DNA from: Paracoccaceae bacterium
Lineage (GTDB): Bacteria > Pseudomonadota > Alphaproteobacteria > Rhodobacterales > Rhodobacteraceae
Length of the DNA stretch: 39,054 bases
NCBI GenBank assembly: GCA_007128135.1
Contig: SKYA01000076.1
Location: forward strand, 1 to 39,054
Direction: 5' to 3'
In this document: one piece after another, positions 16,271 through 24,732 of the stretch
Position numbering within the stretch: the stretch's first letter is position 1
Layout: each line of letters opens with the position of its first letter
Translations under genes and position numbers: made by a program
The notes under the pieces: generated by a model
Databases searched by the model: none
The model's input: only the letters and a program-made list of their open reading frames with translations
What the model was told of the DNA's origin: nothing

Positions 16271-18788
16271 ACCGCTCCAGTAGCCGGCGCAGATAGTCGA
16301 GTTCGGCCTCGGGGCGGTCCAGTTCGGCCGAGCGGCGGCGCAACTCGTCCAGCAGATCCTGCGCCCGGCGATACACGTCCTCGCCCTGCAGCAGACTCTC
16401 TTCGGTGCCGACCTCGCCCCCCTGGTTGCGCGCACGGCCCAGCGGATCCTGTGCCTGCCCGTCCCCTGTCTCGCGCCCGGCCTGGTCGCCCTGCTGCTCG
16501 CGCAGGTCCTGTGCCTGCGCCTCGTTCATCGCGCGCAGCCCCTCGCGCATGGCTTCCATCGCCTCGGCCTGACGGCTGAGCGCCTCGCTGGCATCCCCGC
16601 CCTCCAGTGCCTCGGCGGCCTCTTCCATCGCGCGCTGCGCGCGCTCCAGCGCCTCGAGCGCGGCGTCGCCCTCGGGTGTTCCTTCACCGGGCAGAGGGGC
16701 CAGCTGCTGTTCGCGCAACTGATCGGCCAGCCCGCGCTGGCGCTCCGCCAGATCGCGCTGGCCCTCGCCCTCGCCATCCTGCGCGTCCCCGTCCTCGTCA
16801 CCGGCCTGTGGCTGACCGTCGCGGAACTGCTGCTGCAGGTCATTGAACGTGTCATCCGACAATTCGCGCTGCTCGCGCATGGTCTCTCCCAGACCCTCCA
16901 TGGCCTCGTCACCGGGCACCCCCTCGCCGCCCTGTCCCTCGGCCATCTGGAGGTTCTCGAGCAGCGCCTCGAGCTGCGCCAGAAGCTCTGCCGCCTCGTC
17001 CATGCGGCCCTCTTCCATGAGTTCCTGAATCCGGTCGAGAAGCTGCTGGATCTGGTCCTGCGTGATTTCCATGCGCTCGCCATCGGGCGGCGCATCACCA
17101 CGCTCGCGCGGCTGCTCGGCAAGCTGGCGCATGTAGTCGCGCATCGCCTCGCGCAACTCGTCCATCAGTTCGGCAATCTCGGAAGGGTCGGCGCCATTGC
17201 GCACGGCCTCGTCCAGCCGCTCCTGCGCGCGACGCAGCCGCTCGCGCGCATCGGCCAGTTCGCCCTCTTCCAGCAGCACCGCCAGATCCCACATCAGCTC
17301 TGCAAGATCATCGCGCATCGTGCCATCCAGACCGCCCGTGTCGAGGCTTGCCAGCAGCAGGTCGCGCGCATCCGCAAAGCGCGTGCGCGCCTCATTCGAG
17401 CGGAAGGCATCATCGGGCCGGTGCGAGATGGCCCGCATCAGTTGAGCGACACGCGGCGCATTCTCGCGAGTCCACAGCAGGTCGCGGCGCAACTCGATCA
17501 CGGCTGCGGCCATCGGGTCGAAAAAGCGCCTCCCCGGCAGGATCACCGGCACAGTCTCGCTCGCGCCTTCCTGCCCGCGCGCATCCTCGACCGCAAACGC
17601 AATCTTCACCGGAAGGTTGGCCCAAGGATGCTGCGAGAAATCCTCGACAAAGGCATCCTCGATCTCGCTGCGCGAGCCCGAGGCCGGCATCGGCAATGGC
17701 AAGGTCAGTGCCTCGCGCGGCTCGGGATCGGGGGCAAGACCGTAGCGGCGCCCGACTGCATCGAGATCAAGCGCAACCACCACCTCGCCACCTACGACAC
17801 CATAATCATCCCGCGCCGAGAAGTCCTGCCGCATCAGCCCGCCGCGCTCGCGTTCGGCCACGCCGCGCAGGGTAACGCTGGGCGGCTGGTCGATCAGCGC
17901 AACCACTTCCCAGTCGCGCCCGGCGGGGCCGCGGATACTCAGCCGGCCGGAGCGCTCGATCTCGAAATCCTGCGCCATATCGGTCGGATCGGTCCCTTCT
18001 CGCAGCGACAGGCTTTCCTGCACCGACATGATGCCCTGCTGGCCATAGAACCGCACGGTAACGCGACTGCCCTGCGGCAGGTGCAGGCCGGGGCGATCCA
18101 CCTCGTTCAGATACAGGGTCGGGCGGCCGGTATAGGGAGGCGGCTGCACCCAGGCTTCCCAGGAGGGGCCCAACGCCACCGCTTCCGCGCGCGAGGGGAT
18201 CTGCGCGATCTCGGTAATCTCGGTCACGCGCGAGGGGGAACCGAAGACAAGCGCGGCGACGAATCCGGTCAGTGCGATGTAACGCAGACCGAAGCGGTCG
18301 AACCGGGCAAGCCGCAGATCACCCGGCACAGGTCGCGCCGTGCTCAGCCGCGCCTGCATCCGCGCCAGATGCGCCGTCCAGACCCGGCGCGACGCCGGGT
18401 CTGCCACGCCGATCGCCTGCGCGTCGGCCAGCGTCGAGAGCGGGCGGCCCGGCATCGAGCCGTCAAGCCGGGCTGCGGCCTCTGCGCGCGTGGGCAGGCG
18501 CAGCCGCCAGATACCCGCGCCGAACGCGACAACAAGCGCCAGCACCAGCCCCAGCGCGCCCCACATGGCCCAGAGCGGCGGCAAGGCATCCTGCGCACCG
18601 AAGCCCAAAGCCGTCATCCCGAACAGCGTCAGCGTGCTGAACGGCCAGAACGCGCGTGACAGACGCTCTGCCCAGAGCCCCGCGAGCGTGGCCCGCAGGG
18701 CGCGGGTCAGGGCAGGGCTGGGGTCTTGGCGATTTCGTCTGAACATCTGTGGAAGCGACCTCTTCGCATGTCTGTCCGGGTCATCCAT
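16266..18788 (-). CDS. DUF4175 (TIGR02302) family membrane protein
   Basis: This 840-residue protein has no known function. The N-terminal part carries hydrophobic segments at about 50-65, 70-95 and 170-185, so it is anchored in the inner membrane. A beta-rich middle follows (about 190-430). The C-terminal half, from about 440, is highly acidic, Glu/Gln/Ala-rich and predicted coiled coil (for example DQIQQLLDRIQELMEEGRM), ending LDYLRRLLERF. This layout matches the alphaproteobacterial DUF4175 family. The start at 18788 has no ribosome-binding site; the ATG at 18746 (MFRRNRQDPSP) with AAGAGG about 12 bases upstream is an alternative. It is the last gene of the argH-lysA run, 9 bases after its neighbour. 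Confidence 0.88.
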   Translation of the reverse strand: MDDPDRHAKRSLPQMFRRNRQDPSPALTRALRATLAGLWAERLSRAFWPFSTLTLFGMTALGFGAQDALPPLWAMWGALGLVLALVVAFGAGIWRLRLPTRAEAAARLDGSMPGRPLSTLADAQAIGVADPASRRVWTAHLARMQARLSTARPVPGDLRLARFDRFGLRYIALTGFVAALVFGSPSRVTEITEIAQIPSRAEAVALGPSWEAWVQPPPYTGRPTLYLNEVDRPGLHLPQGSRVTVRFYGQQGIMSVQESLSLREGTDPTDMAQDFEIERSGRLSIRGPAGRDWEVVALIDQPPSVTLRGVAERERGGLMRQDFSARDDYGVVGGEVVVALDLDAVGRRYGLAPDPEPREALTLPLPMPASGSRSEIEDAFVEDFSQHPWANLPVKIAFAVEDARGQEGASETVPVILPGRRFFDPMAAAVIELRRDLLWTRENAPRVAQLMRAISHRPDDAFRSNEARTRFADARDLLLASLDTGGLDGTMRDDLAELMWDLAVLLEEGELADARERLRRAQERLDEAVRNGADPSEIAELMDELREAMRDYMRQLAEQPRERGDAPPDGERMEITQDQIQQLLDRIQELMEEGRMDEAAELLAQLEALLENLQMAEGQGGEGVPGDEAMEGLGETMREQRELSDDTFNDLQQQFRDGQPQAGDEDGDAQDGEGEGQRDLAERQRGLADQLREQQLAPLPGEGTPEGDAALEALERAQRAMEEAAEALEGGDASEALSRQAEAMEAMREGLRAMNEAQAQDLREQQGDQAGRETGDGQAQDPLGRARNQGGEVGTEESLLQGEDVYRRAQDLLDELRRRSAELDRPEAELDYLRRLLERF

Positions 18789-18797
18789 CCGGCCCGG

Positions 18798-19346
18798 TCA
18801 TGCCGGAAACGCAGTGCATCTTTGGCTGACCTCTTCGTGAAGTATCGCGCGATCGAAATGTTTCAATTCCGGATCGTCGAGACCCTGGGCACCACACAGA
18901 ACAATGCAGATCCAGTCATCATGTGCATTCAGCGTCGCGCGCGCGGCATGGGTGCGGGCAAAGCAGGCGGCGCGCAGTGGATAGGATGCAGCCTGGCCGA
19001 AACCGACAGCCTCGCCGATAAGCTTGAATTCGAGATGGACCGCCAGAACCCGGCCTGAGGTCTTTCTCGGAAAGAAGATCGCATCCGATTCGAGTCCCTT
19101 GCTGCCAGGCACACGGCAGGTGCATCTGCTGTCTTTCCCGCACCAGTAATTCGCCCAGAACGGCTGCCTTGTCTGCCTTTTCGCCCATCTGACCGCGCGC
19201 TGTTCGTCAATCAGGACATCGTCACCAGTGTAGTCCGGCGCCGTCCGCGTCCCTGACACAACCCAGTCGCGAAACGCGCCATCGCCAAAGACCGCCGCAG
19301 CGAAGGCATCGAGATAGGGATGCGCCTTGCCCGAATAAGCAACCAT
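18798..19346 (-). CDS. hypothetical protein with PD-(D/E)XK nuclease-like motif
   Basis: I do not recognise a named family for this 182-residue protein. It shows a possible PD-(D/E)XK nuclease arrangement: D88 in ESDAIFF, E106-x-K108 in the hydrophobic strand AVHLEFKLI, and Q118 in GQAASYPLRA. Cysteines at 69, 75 and 77 (WCGKDSRCTC) could bind metal. Alpha/beta strands such as WICIVLCGAQ fit the fold. The gene sits 22 bases after lysA and 9 bases before the DUF4175 gene on the same strand, so it is probably co-transcribed. A housekeeping setting with no methylase or toxin partner argues against a restriction system. The nuclease call is tentative; that the gene is real is more certain. Confidence 0.65.
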   Translation of the reverse strand: MVAYSGKAHPYLDAFAAAVFGDGAFRDWVVSGTRTAPDYTGDDVLIDEQRAVRWAKRQTRQPFWANYWCGKDSRCTCRVPGSKGLESDAIFFPRKTSGRVLAVHLEFKLIGEAVGFGQAASYPLRAACFARTHAARATLNAHDDWICIVLCGAQGLDDPELKHFDRAILHEEVSQRCTAFPA

Positions 19347-19368
19347 CAGAACCGCGCGAGGTGACGTG

Positions 19369-20634
19369 TCATAACCATGATGGAAGTCTATCGCGGTTTA
19401 TGATCTCGTCAAAGCTCGGGCGCGGGCGAATGACAGCATATTGATCCTGATGGACCAGAACCTCGGGGATGAGCGGGCGGGTGTTGTATTCCGAGGACAT
19501 GACCGCGCCATAGGCCCCGGCCGAACGAAAGGCGACCAGATCGCCCGCCGCAAGCGGCGGCATGAGGCGCTGTTTCGCAAACGTGTCGCCCGATTCGCAG
19601 ACAGGCCCCACGATATCGACCGGATACCGCTCGATGCCCGCACAAGGCTCGACCACCGGAACGATATCGTGATGCGCGCCATACATCGCGGGGCGGATGA
19701 GGTCGTTCATCGCCGCATCGAGTATCAGGAAATCCCGCCCCTCGCCCTGCTTGAGATAGATCACCTGCGCCACCAGAATGCCCGCATTGCCTGCGATCAG
19801 CCGCCCCGGCTCGATCTCGATCTCGACATCGAGATCGCCCAGAACACGCCGGATCATGGCGCCATAGTCCAGCGGCAGGGGTGGAGTCTCGTTGGAACTG
19901 GTATAGGGAATACCCAGCCCGCCCCCCAGATCAAGCCGTCGGATGGCATGGCCATCGGCGCGCAGCGCGCGGGTGAGTTCGGCAATCTTGCCGAAGGCCG
20001 CCTCGAAAGGCGCCAGATCGGTCAGCTGGCTGCCGATATGCACATCGACGCCCACGACCTCGAGTCCGGGCAGGCGGGCGGCCTCGGCATAGAGGGCGCG
20101 CGCGCGGGCAATCGGCACGCCGAACTTGTCTTCCTTGCGGCCGGTGGCGATCTTTTCATGGGTTTTGGCATCCACATCGGGATTGACGCGCAGCGTGACC
20201 GGCGCGCGCTTGCCCATCGCCGCCGCGACCTCGGACAGCGCGTGCAGTTCGGAATCCGACTCGACATTGAACTGGCGGATGCCATGCGTCAGCGCGAAGG
20301 CCATCTCCTCGTGCGTCTTGCCCACGCCGGAAAAGACGATCTTCTCGCCGGGCACGCCCGCAGCCAGCGCGCGGCGATACTCGCCGCCCGAAACCACATC
20401 CATGCCCGCGCCCAGCCCTGCCAGCGTGCGCAGGATAGCCTGATTGGACAGCGACTTGACCGAATAGCAGACCAGATGATCCAGCCCGTTCAGGGCCTCC
20501 TCGAACAGCCGGTAATGGCGGGTGAGCGTGGCCGTGGAATAGCAGTAGAACGGCGTGCCGACCTCGGCCGCGATTTCGATCAGGGGCACGTCTTCGGCGT
20601 GCAGCAGGCCATCACGGTAGAGGAAATGGTCCAT
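19369..20634 (-). CDS. lysA: diaminopimelate decarboxylase
   Basis: LysA decarboxylates meso-diaminopimelate to lysine, the final step of lysine synthesis, using pyridoxal phosphate. The 421-residue protein is full length. K60 in CYSVKSLSN binds the cofactor, HIGSQ lies at 199-203, the phosphate-binding GGGLG at 237-241, EPGR at 275-278, and the substrate-site CESGD with C346 at 346-350. The ATG at 20634 starts the usual MDHFLYRDG sequence. It follows the DUF2834 gene after 79 bases that contain a REP-like element, and precedes the nuclease-like gene by 22 bases. Confidence 0.97.
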   Translation of the reverse strand: MDHFLYRDGLLHAEDVPLIEIAAEVGTPFYCYSTATLTRHYRLFEEALNGLDHLVCYSVKSLSNQAILRTLAGLGAGMDVVSGGEYRRALAAGVPGEKIVFSGVGKTHEEMAFALTHGIRQFNVESDSELHALSEVAAAMGKRAPVTLRVNPDVDAKTHEKIATGRKEDKFGVPIARARALYAEAARLPGLEVVGVDVHIGSQLTDLAPFEAAFGKIAELTRALRADGHAIRRLDLGGGLGIPYTSSNETPPLPLDYGAMIRRVLGDLDVEIEIEPGRLIAGNAGILVAQVIYLKQGEGRDFLILDAAMNDLIRPAMYGAHHDIVPVVEPCAGIERYPVDIVGPVCESGDTFAKQRLMPPLAAGDLVAFRSAGAYGAVMSSEYNTRPLIPEVLVHQDQYAVIRPRPSFDEIINRDRLPSWL

Positions 20635-20680
20635 CAGGGGCGCTTTCGGTCAGGCGGCGGGCCGGGGTGCAGCGGCGGGT

Positions 20681-20712
20681 GCCTCCGGCGGGAGTATTTG
20701 TGGCAAGATGAA
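20681..20712. repeat. REP-like intergenic element (GAGTATTTG type)
   Basis: The segment GCCTCCGGCGGGAGTATTTG continues with TGGCAAGATGAA. From memory this is a very common interspersed element in Rhodobacterales genomes, typically next to gene ends: a small GC hairpin followed by GAGTATTT and AAGATGAA. It sits between the DUF2834 gene and lysA inside an operon-like run. A second, partial relative is at 32800-32833. Confidence 0.65.
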
Positions 20713-20713
20713 A

Positions 20714-21037
20714 TCAGCTGGTTTGCGAGGGACTTGAACGCAGGAAGAGATAGAGCGGCAGCCCGCAGGACACCCCGATTCCGAAAGTGGCCGGAATTGC
20801 GATCAGGCCAAGCAGACTGCGGCGCTGCCAGGATTCAGCTAGGATGAAGACCGTCAGCGCGACAGCGGCAATCGTCAGGTCCCAGACCAGACCGGATGTG
20901 GCCGCGTTGACATGCCAGGCATCCACCATCGCCATCAGCGACCATTCATTCTGCACGAACCAGGTGATGAACCAGTACATCGGGTGGACAGACCCCCAGA
21001 TGGCAAGCGCGAGATACAGAATGCGCAGCGGTGTCAT
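20714..21037 (-). CDS. DUF2834 family membrane protein
   Basis: This 107-residue protein has three predicted membrane helices (about 3-22, 45-66 and 75-97) and the family pattern in SVHPMYWFITWFVQNEW and NAATSGLVWDLTIAAV. Function is unknown. The ATG at 21037 overlaps the stop of the small lipoprotein gene (ATGA), so the two are translationally coupled. The open frame reaches upstream through the lipoprotein gene in another register but without meaningful sequence. Confidence 0.88.
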   Translation of the reverse strand: MTPLRILYLALAIWGSVHPMYWFITWFVQNEWSLMAMVDAWHVNAATSGLVWDLTIAAVALTVFILAESWQRRSLLGLIAIPATFGIGVSCGLPLYLFLRSSPSQTS

Positions 21038-21171
21038 AGCGTCTTCGACACTCCCATGGTGAGTTCCCCTGTCACCGACAGGCCGGGCGTTGTCTCGCCG
21101 GAATAGCGTGGCGGGCCATCGGCACCGCAGGCGCCAAGCAGCAGGGCGCAGGCGACAATCGCGTATCTCAT
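21034..21171 (-). CDS. small lipoprotein (45 residues)
   Basis: This short gene encodes 45 residues. It has a lipoprotein signal peptide: MRY, a hydrophobic stretch to residue 14, and the lipobox LGAC with lipid-accepting C15. The mature part is about 30 residues and contains [17 protein letters not shown]. Its ATG overlaps the argH stop and its stop overlaps the DUF2834 start, both as ATGA. Two 4-base overlaps plus a correct lipobox make a real gene very likely despite its size. Residue +2 is glycine, which does not signal inner-membrane retention in the E. coli rule, so outer-membrane sorting is possible. Function is unknown. Confidence 0.82.
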   Translation of the reverse strand: MRYAIVACALLLGACGADGPPRYSGETTPGLSVTGELTMGVSKTL

Positions 21172-22559
21172 CCCAGAACCTCTCTCCAATGCGCGGCGCG
21201 CGCGCGGACATTTGCCGGGGCCGTGCCGCCGTAACTGGTGCGGCTGGCGACCGAATTCTGCACTCCAAGCACAGAATAGACCGCGTCGGTGATTTGGCCA
21301 TGGATTTTCTGCATCTCGGACAAGGTCAGGTCGGGCAGGTCGCAGCCCTTGTCCTCGGCCAGTTTCACCAGCGCGCCGGTGACGTGATGCGCCTCGCGGA
21401 ATGGCAGGCCAAGTTCGCGCACCAGCCAGTCGGCAAGGTCCGTTGCGGTGGAAAAGCCCGCCGCGGCCGCGGCTTCGAGGGCGGCGCGATTGGCGGTCAG
21501 GTCACGCACCATGCCTTCCATTGCGGCAAGCCCCAGCATCAGGGTATCGGCGGCATCAAAGGCCTGTTCCTTGTCCTCCTGCATGTCCTTGGAATAGGTC
21601 AGCGGCAGCCCCTTCATCACGGTAAAGAGCGCGACGGTCGCCCCCAGGATGCGCCCCATCTTCGCGCGCAGGAGTTCGGCTGCATCGGGGTTGCGTTTCT
21701 GCGGCATGATGGAAGAACCGGTCGAGAAGCGGTCCGACATGCGCACGAAGCGGAACTGCGCCGAGGACCAGATCACCAGTTCCTCGGCGAAGCGCGACAG
21801 ATGGGTGGCGCAGATCGCGCTCGCAGCCAGGAATTCCAGAGCGAAATCGCGATCCGAGACCGCATCGAGCGAATTGGCCGCAGGCCGGTCGAAGCCGAGT
21901 GCGGCGGCGGTCATGTCGCGGTCGATCGGGAAGGACGTGCCTGCCAGTGCCGCCGCCCCGAGCGGGCATTCGTTCATCCGGCGCCGCGCATCCTCGAACC
22001 GGCCCCTGTCGCGGGCGAACATCTCGACATAGGCGAGCATGTGATGGCCCCATGTGACCGGTTGTGCTGTCTGCAGATGCGTGAAGCCGGGCATGACCCA
22101 GTCCGCCCCGGCCTCGGCCTGCGTGACGAAGGCGCGCATCAGCGCGTCCAGGCCGGCGATCGCCGCGTCGCATTGCTCGCGCACCCAGAGCCGGAAATCG
22201 ACCGCCACCTGGTCATTGCGCGACCGCGCCGTGTGCAGCCGTCCGGCCGGGGTGCCGATGATCTCGCGCAGGCGCGCCTCGACATTCATGTGAATATCCT
22301 CGAGCGCAGTCGAGAAGACGAATTCGCCGCGCGTGATCTCGGCCAGCACCTGCGACAGCCCGGCATCGATCGCTGCCGCGTCCTCGTGCGAGATGATCCC
22401 GCATGCCGCCAGCATCGCCGCATGGGCGCGTGAGCCCCTGATGTCCTGCGGCGCCAGGCGCCGGTCGAAGTCGATCGAGGCATTGATTGCCTCCATGATC
22501 GCATCGGGGCCCGCGCTGAACCGCCCGCCCCACATGGTATTCGCGGATGTCTCGCTCAT
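21168..22559 (-). CDS. argH: argininosuccinate lyase
   Basis: ArgH splits argininosuccinate into arginine and fumarate, the last step of arginine synthesis. The 463-residue protein carries the superfamily signature [12 protein letters not shown] at 281-292 (the catalytic serine loop), THLQTAQP at 160-167 and HTARSRNDQ at 109-117. The ATG at 22559 has GAGAGG 9 bases upstream; an ATG six codons earlier is less likely. It heads the minus-strand run argH, lipoprotein, DUF2834, lysA, nuclease-like, DUF4175. It is divergent from the EAL gene across about 180 bases. Confidence 0.97.
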   Translation of the reverse strand: MSETSANTMWGGRFSAGPDAIMEAINASIDFDRRLAPQDIRGSRAHAAMLAACGIISHEDAAAIDAGLSQVLAEITRGEFVFSTALEDIHMNVEARLREIIGTPAGRLHTARSRNDQVAVDFRLWVREQCDAAIAGLDALMRAFVTQAEAGADWVMPGFTHLQTAQPVTWGHHMLAYVEMFARDRGRFEDARRRMNECPLGAAALAGTSFPIDRDMTAAALGFDRPAANSLDAVSDRDFALEFLAASAICATHLSRFAEELVIWSSAQFRFVRMSDRFSTGSSIMPQKRNPDAAELLRAKMGRILGATVALFTVMKGLPLTYSKDMQEDKEQAFDAADTLMLGLAAMEGMVRDLTANRAALEAAAAAGFSTATDLADWLVRELGLPFREAHHVTGALVKLAEDKGCDLPDLTLSEMQKIHGQITDAVYSVLGVQNSVASRTSYGGTAPANVRARAAHWREVLG

Positions 22560-22740
22560 GTCACGGGCCTCTCGCATTGTCTGGACACGGCGCGGCTATA
22601 CGCCTGACGCGACCCGAAGGCAATCTGTCCGGCCCTTCCGGACAGTGCCGAAATAAGCCTCGCATTTTAGCAAAGCCAGTCTTCTTAACCCTGGGTTAAG
22701 CCCGTCAGGGACAAGCTGCTGCAAACAGACGGAGCCTGTC

Positions 22741-23586
22741 ATGCCGCACATTACCTCCTCCAGCCGATACCCCGAGGATATCCTCTTTTCCTCGCCGCTG
22801 TCGGTCGCAGCGGAAGAACAGCGGCGCAACGCGCTGACCCTGGTGCGGGACGCGCTCGAACAGCGTCGCTGCATCCTTGCCTTTCAACCTGTGGTTCAGG
22901 CCCGGATGCCCAAGCGCGCCGCCTTCTACGAAGGGCTGATCCGTATCATCGACCATACCGGCAGGGTGATCCCGGCTGTCGATTTCATGGACGCGGTCGA
23001 GACCAATGAACTCGGGCGCCGGATCGACTGCATGGCCCTGGAAATGGGGCTCTCCACGCTTGCCAGGGAACCCTCGATCCGGGTTTCGATCAACATGTCG
23101 GCGCGGTCCATAGGCTATCCCGAATGGCTGGCCACGCTGGAACGCGGCCTGCGCAACGCCCCCGATATCGGCGAGCGGCTGATTCTCGAGATCACGGAAT
23201 CCTCGGCCATGCTCATGCCGGATCTGGTGACGGTATTCATGCAGGACATGCAAGAGCGCGGCATCTGCTTCGCGCTCGATGATTTCGGCGCGGGCTACAC
23301 GGCCTTCCGCTATCTCAAGGAATTCTATTTCGACATCGTCAAGATCGACGGCGCCTTCATAAACGGAATTGCCCACAACCCCGACAACCAGATCCTCACC
23401 CAGGCGCTGGTCTCGATTGCGCGGCATTTCGACATGTTCACAGTCGCGGAATCGGTCGAATCGGCAGAGGACGCGCGGCTGCTGGTGGAAATGGGCGTGG
23501 ACTGCCTGCAGGGCTATTTCTTTGGCGCGCCCGCCACGCAGGAACCGTGGAAAGTGTCGCATCTCAAGACACGCATCACAGGCTGA
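22741..23586 (+). CDS. EAL-domain cyclic-di-GMP phosphodiesterase
   Basis: The 281-residue protein is almost entirely an EAL domain (about 40-275), which linearises the second messenger cyclic-di-GMP. The signature reads EGL (64-66) instead of EAL. The metal and substrate residues appear to be in place: E64, N118 in SINMS, E150 in LEITES, D180-D181 in LDDFGAGYT, K201 in VKIDG, E237 and E240 in AESVES, and Q257 in LQGYFFG. It is therefore probably active. There is no sensor or GGDEF domain and no membrane segment. The ATG follows a purine-rich GACGGAG stretch. Nested GC hairpins (23603-23643) follow the gene. Confidence 0.92.
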   Translation: MPHITSSSRYPEDILFSSPLSVAAEEQRRNALTLVRDALEQRRCILAFQPVVQARMPKRAAFYEGLIRIIDHTGRVIPAVDFMDAVETNELGRRIDCMALEMGLSTLAREPSIRVSINMSARSIGYPEWLATLERGLRNAPDIGERLILEITESSAMLMPDLVTVFMQDMQERGICFALDDFGAGYTAFRYLKEFYFDIVKIDGAFINGIAHNPDNQILTQALVSIARHFDMFTVAESVESAEDARLLVEMGVDCLQGYFFGAPATQEPWKVSHLKTRITG

Positions 23587-23602
23587 GCCCAGGTTCGCGC
23601 AG

Positions 23603-23643
23603 GGGCGGCGCGAGCCCGCGCGCGGCTCAGGGCCTTGCCGCCC
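23603..23643. other. nested hairpin after the EAL gene
   Basis: Outer arms GGGCGGC (23603-23609) and GCCGCCC (23637-23643) enclose an inner pair GAGCC (23612-23616) and GGCTC (23624-23628). It starts 17 bases after the EAL stop. No T-run follows, so it may be a 3'-end stabiliser or a Rho-linked end rather than an intrinsic terminator. The rest of the 238-base gap to the stress-protein gene shows nothing else I can support. Confidence 0.4.
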
Positions 23644-23824
23644 GGCGCATGGAGGGAACACGCCTCTGCGACACGCGGCACCCTGCCCCGCTCGATGCCT
23701 CCCCGAGCATGGCGGGAAATAGGGGTTGATTCCTTACCGGTTGCCGTGTCCATTTGCTGGGACAGGGCCTGCCGGGCTTCTTGGCTGTGGCTGTTGCCTT
23801 GTTCCGATGCGAAAGGAGCCCAGC

Positions 23825-24250
23825 ATGGCCCGGAAAATCCTGATGCCCATTGATCTCAACAGTCCCGCGTCATGGGTCAAGCCCCTCGCAGAAGCGCAGC
23901 AGATGCTGGCGCAGGGCGGCGAGTTGCATGTCGCCAGCGTGTTGCCGGATTTCGGCATGTCCATGGTCGGCGCATTCTTCAAGGCCGGATTCGAGCAGAC
24001 CGCCCTGCACAATTTCGGCGAGGCGTTGCGCAACTGGGTCCGCCAGAACGTTCCCGGTGCCATCGAGGTGCACCCGCATGTGCTGCATGGCAACATCTAT
24101 GACGAGATCCTGCGGGCGGCCGACAAGCTTGATGTCGATGTCATCATCATGGCTGCCCACCGCCCCGAGGCGAAGGATTACCTGCTGGGGCCGAATGCCG
24201 CGCGCGTCGTGCGTCACGCAAAGCAATCGGTCTATGTGGTGCGCGACTGA
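23825..24250 (+). CDS. universal stress protein (UspA family)
   Basis: This 141-residue single-domain Usp protein has the family core: RKILMPIDLNSPASW at the start, a helix, the strand ELHVASVLPDFG, and the C-terminal part DVDVIIMAAHRPEAKDYLLGPNAARVVRHAKQSVYVVRD. The G-x(9)-G-(S/T) ATP motif is replaced (LLGPNAARVVRHAK), so nucleotide binding cannot be asserted. The ATG at 23825 has AAAGGAG 6 bases upstream; an upstream in-frame ATG lacks homology. It stands alone. Confidence 0.92.
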   Translation: MARKILMPIDLNSPASWVKPLAEAQQMLAQGGELHVASVLPDFGMSMVGAFFKAGFEQTALHNFGEALRNWVRQNVPGAIEVHPHVLHGNIYDEILRAADKLDVDVIIMAAHRPEAKDYLLGPNAARVVRHAKQSVYVVRD

Positions 24251-24411
24251 ACCAGCGGGTACGGTTCCGCAAGCCTCCTGAACCGACTGCTGCCGGCGCG
24301 GGCCTCACGCGATCCCCGGCGGGTCTGCGGCCCACCAGCGCGCATCAGCGGGCACCATCGCATCGGGTCACGCCCGAGGCGCGCGCCGGGTGCAGCCGTT
24401 GCCGGACATGC

Positions 24412-24594
24412 TCAGGCGGTCTTGCCCCGCGCTATCCGCGCAAAGGCTGCAAGCCGCTTCCCGGCGCGGTCGCGCGCCTGCGCCAGCAGCTTGCGCGACG
24501 CATCCTGCTGCCCCTCTGCCCTGGCAATTCGGGAAAAACGCTCAAGCCGCGAATTGTGGTCAATGCGCGGCTGGTCGATCAGATGTCTGGACAT
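24412..24594 (-). CDS. small basic hypothetical protein (60 residues)
   Basis: I do not recognise this protein. Its 60 residues are Arg/Ala-rich and predicted helical (MSRHLIDQPRIDHNSRLERF, then repeated R-x-A patterns to RGKTA). The case for a gene is the excellent ribosome-binding site GGAGGGAG 6 bases before the ATG at 24594 and alphaproteobacterial codon use. In-frame starts further upstream (to 24654) have no such site. It lies alone on the minus strand between the stress-protein gene and leuB. It could be nucleic-acid binding given its charge, which is a guess. Confidence 0.6.
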   Translation of the reverse strand: MSRHLIDQPRIDHNSRLERFSRIARAEGQQDASRKLLAQARDRAGKRLAAFARIARGKTA

Positions 24595-24732
24595 TTGGAC
24601 TCCCTCCATGTGAACAGGCACTGCAACCATATCACGACTTGCGCCCGACACCAAAGCCGCGCAGGCGGGCCCCGGCTTGACGGCCCGACAAGCACGGTCT
24701 AGCGAAAGCGCACCCTGACAAGAGGACCTCCC

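Noticed and set aside
18798-19346. Restriction-modification or toxin-antitoxin reading of the nuclease-like gene
   Set aside because: No methylase, specificity subunit or antitoxin gene is nearby; neighbours are biosynthetic genes in one run.
19441-20847. 468-codon plus-strand open frame opposite lysA
   Set aside because: Antisense to a complete lysA with all catalytic motifs; composition is typical of a shadow frame.
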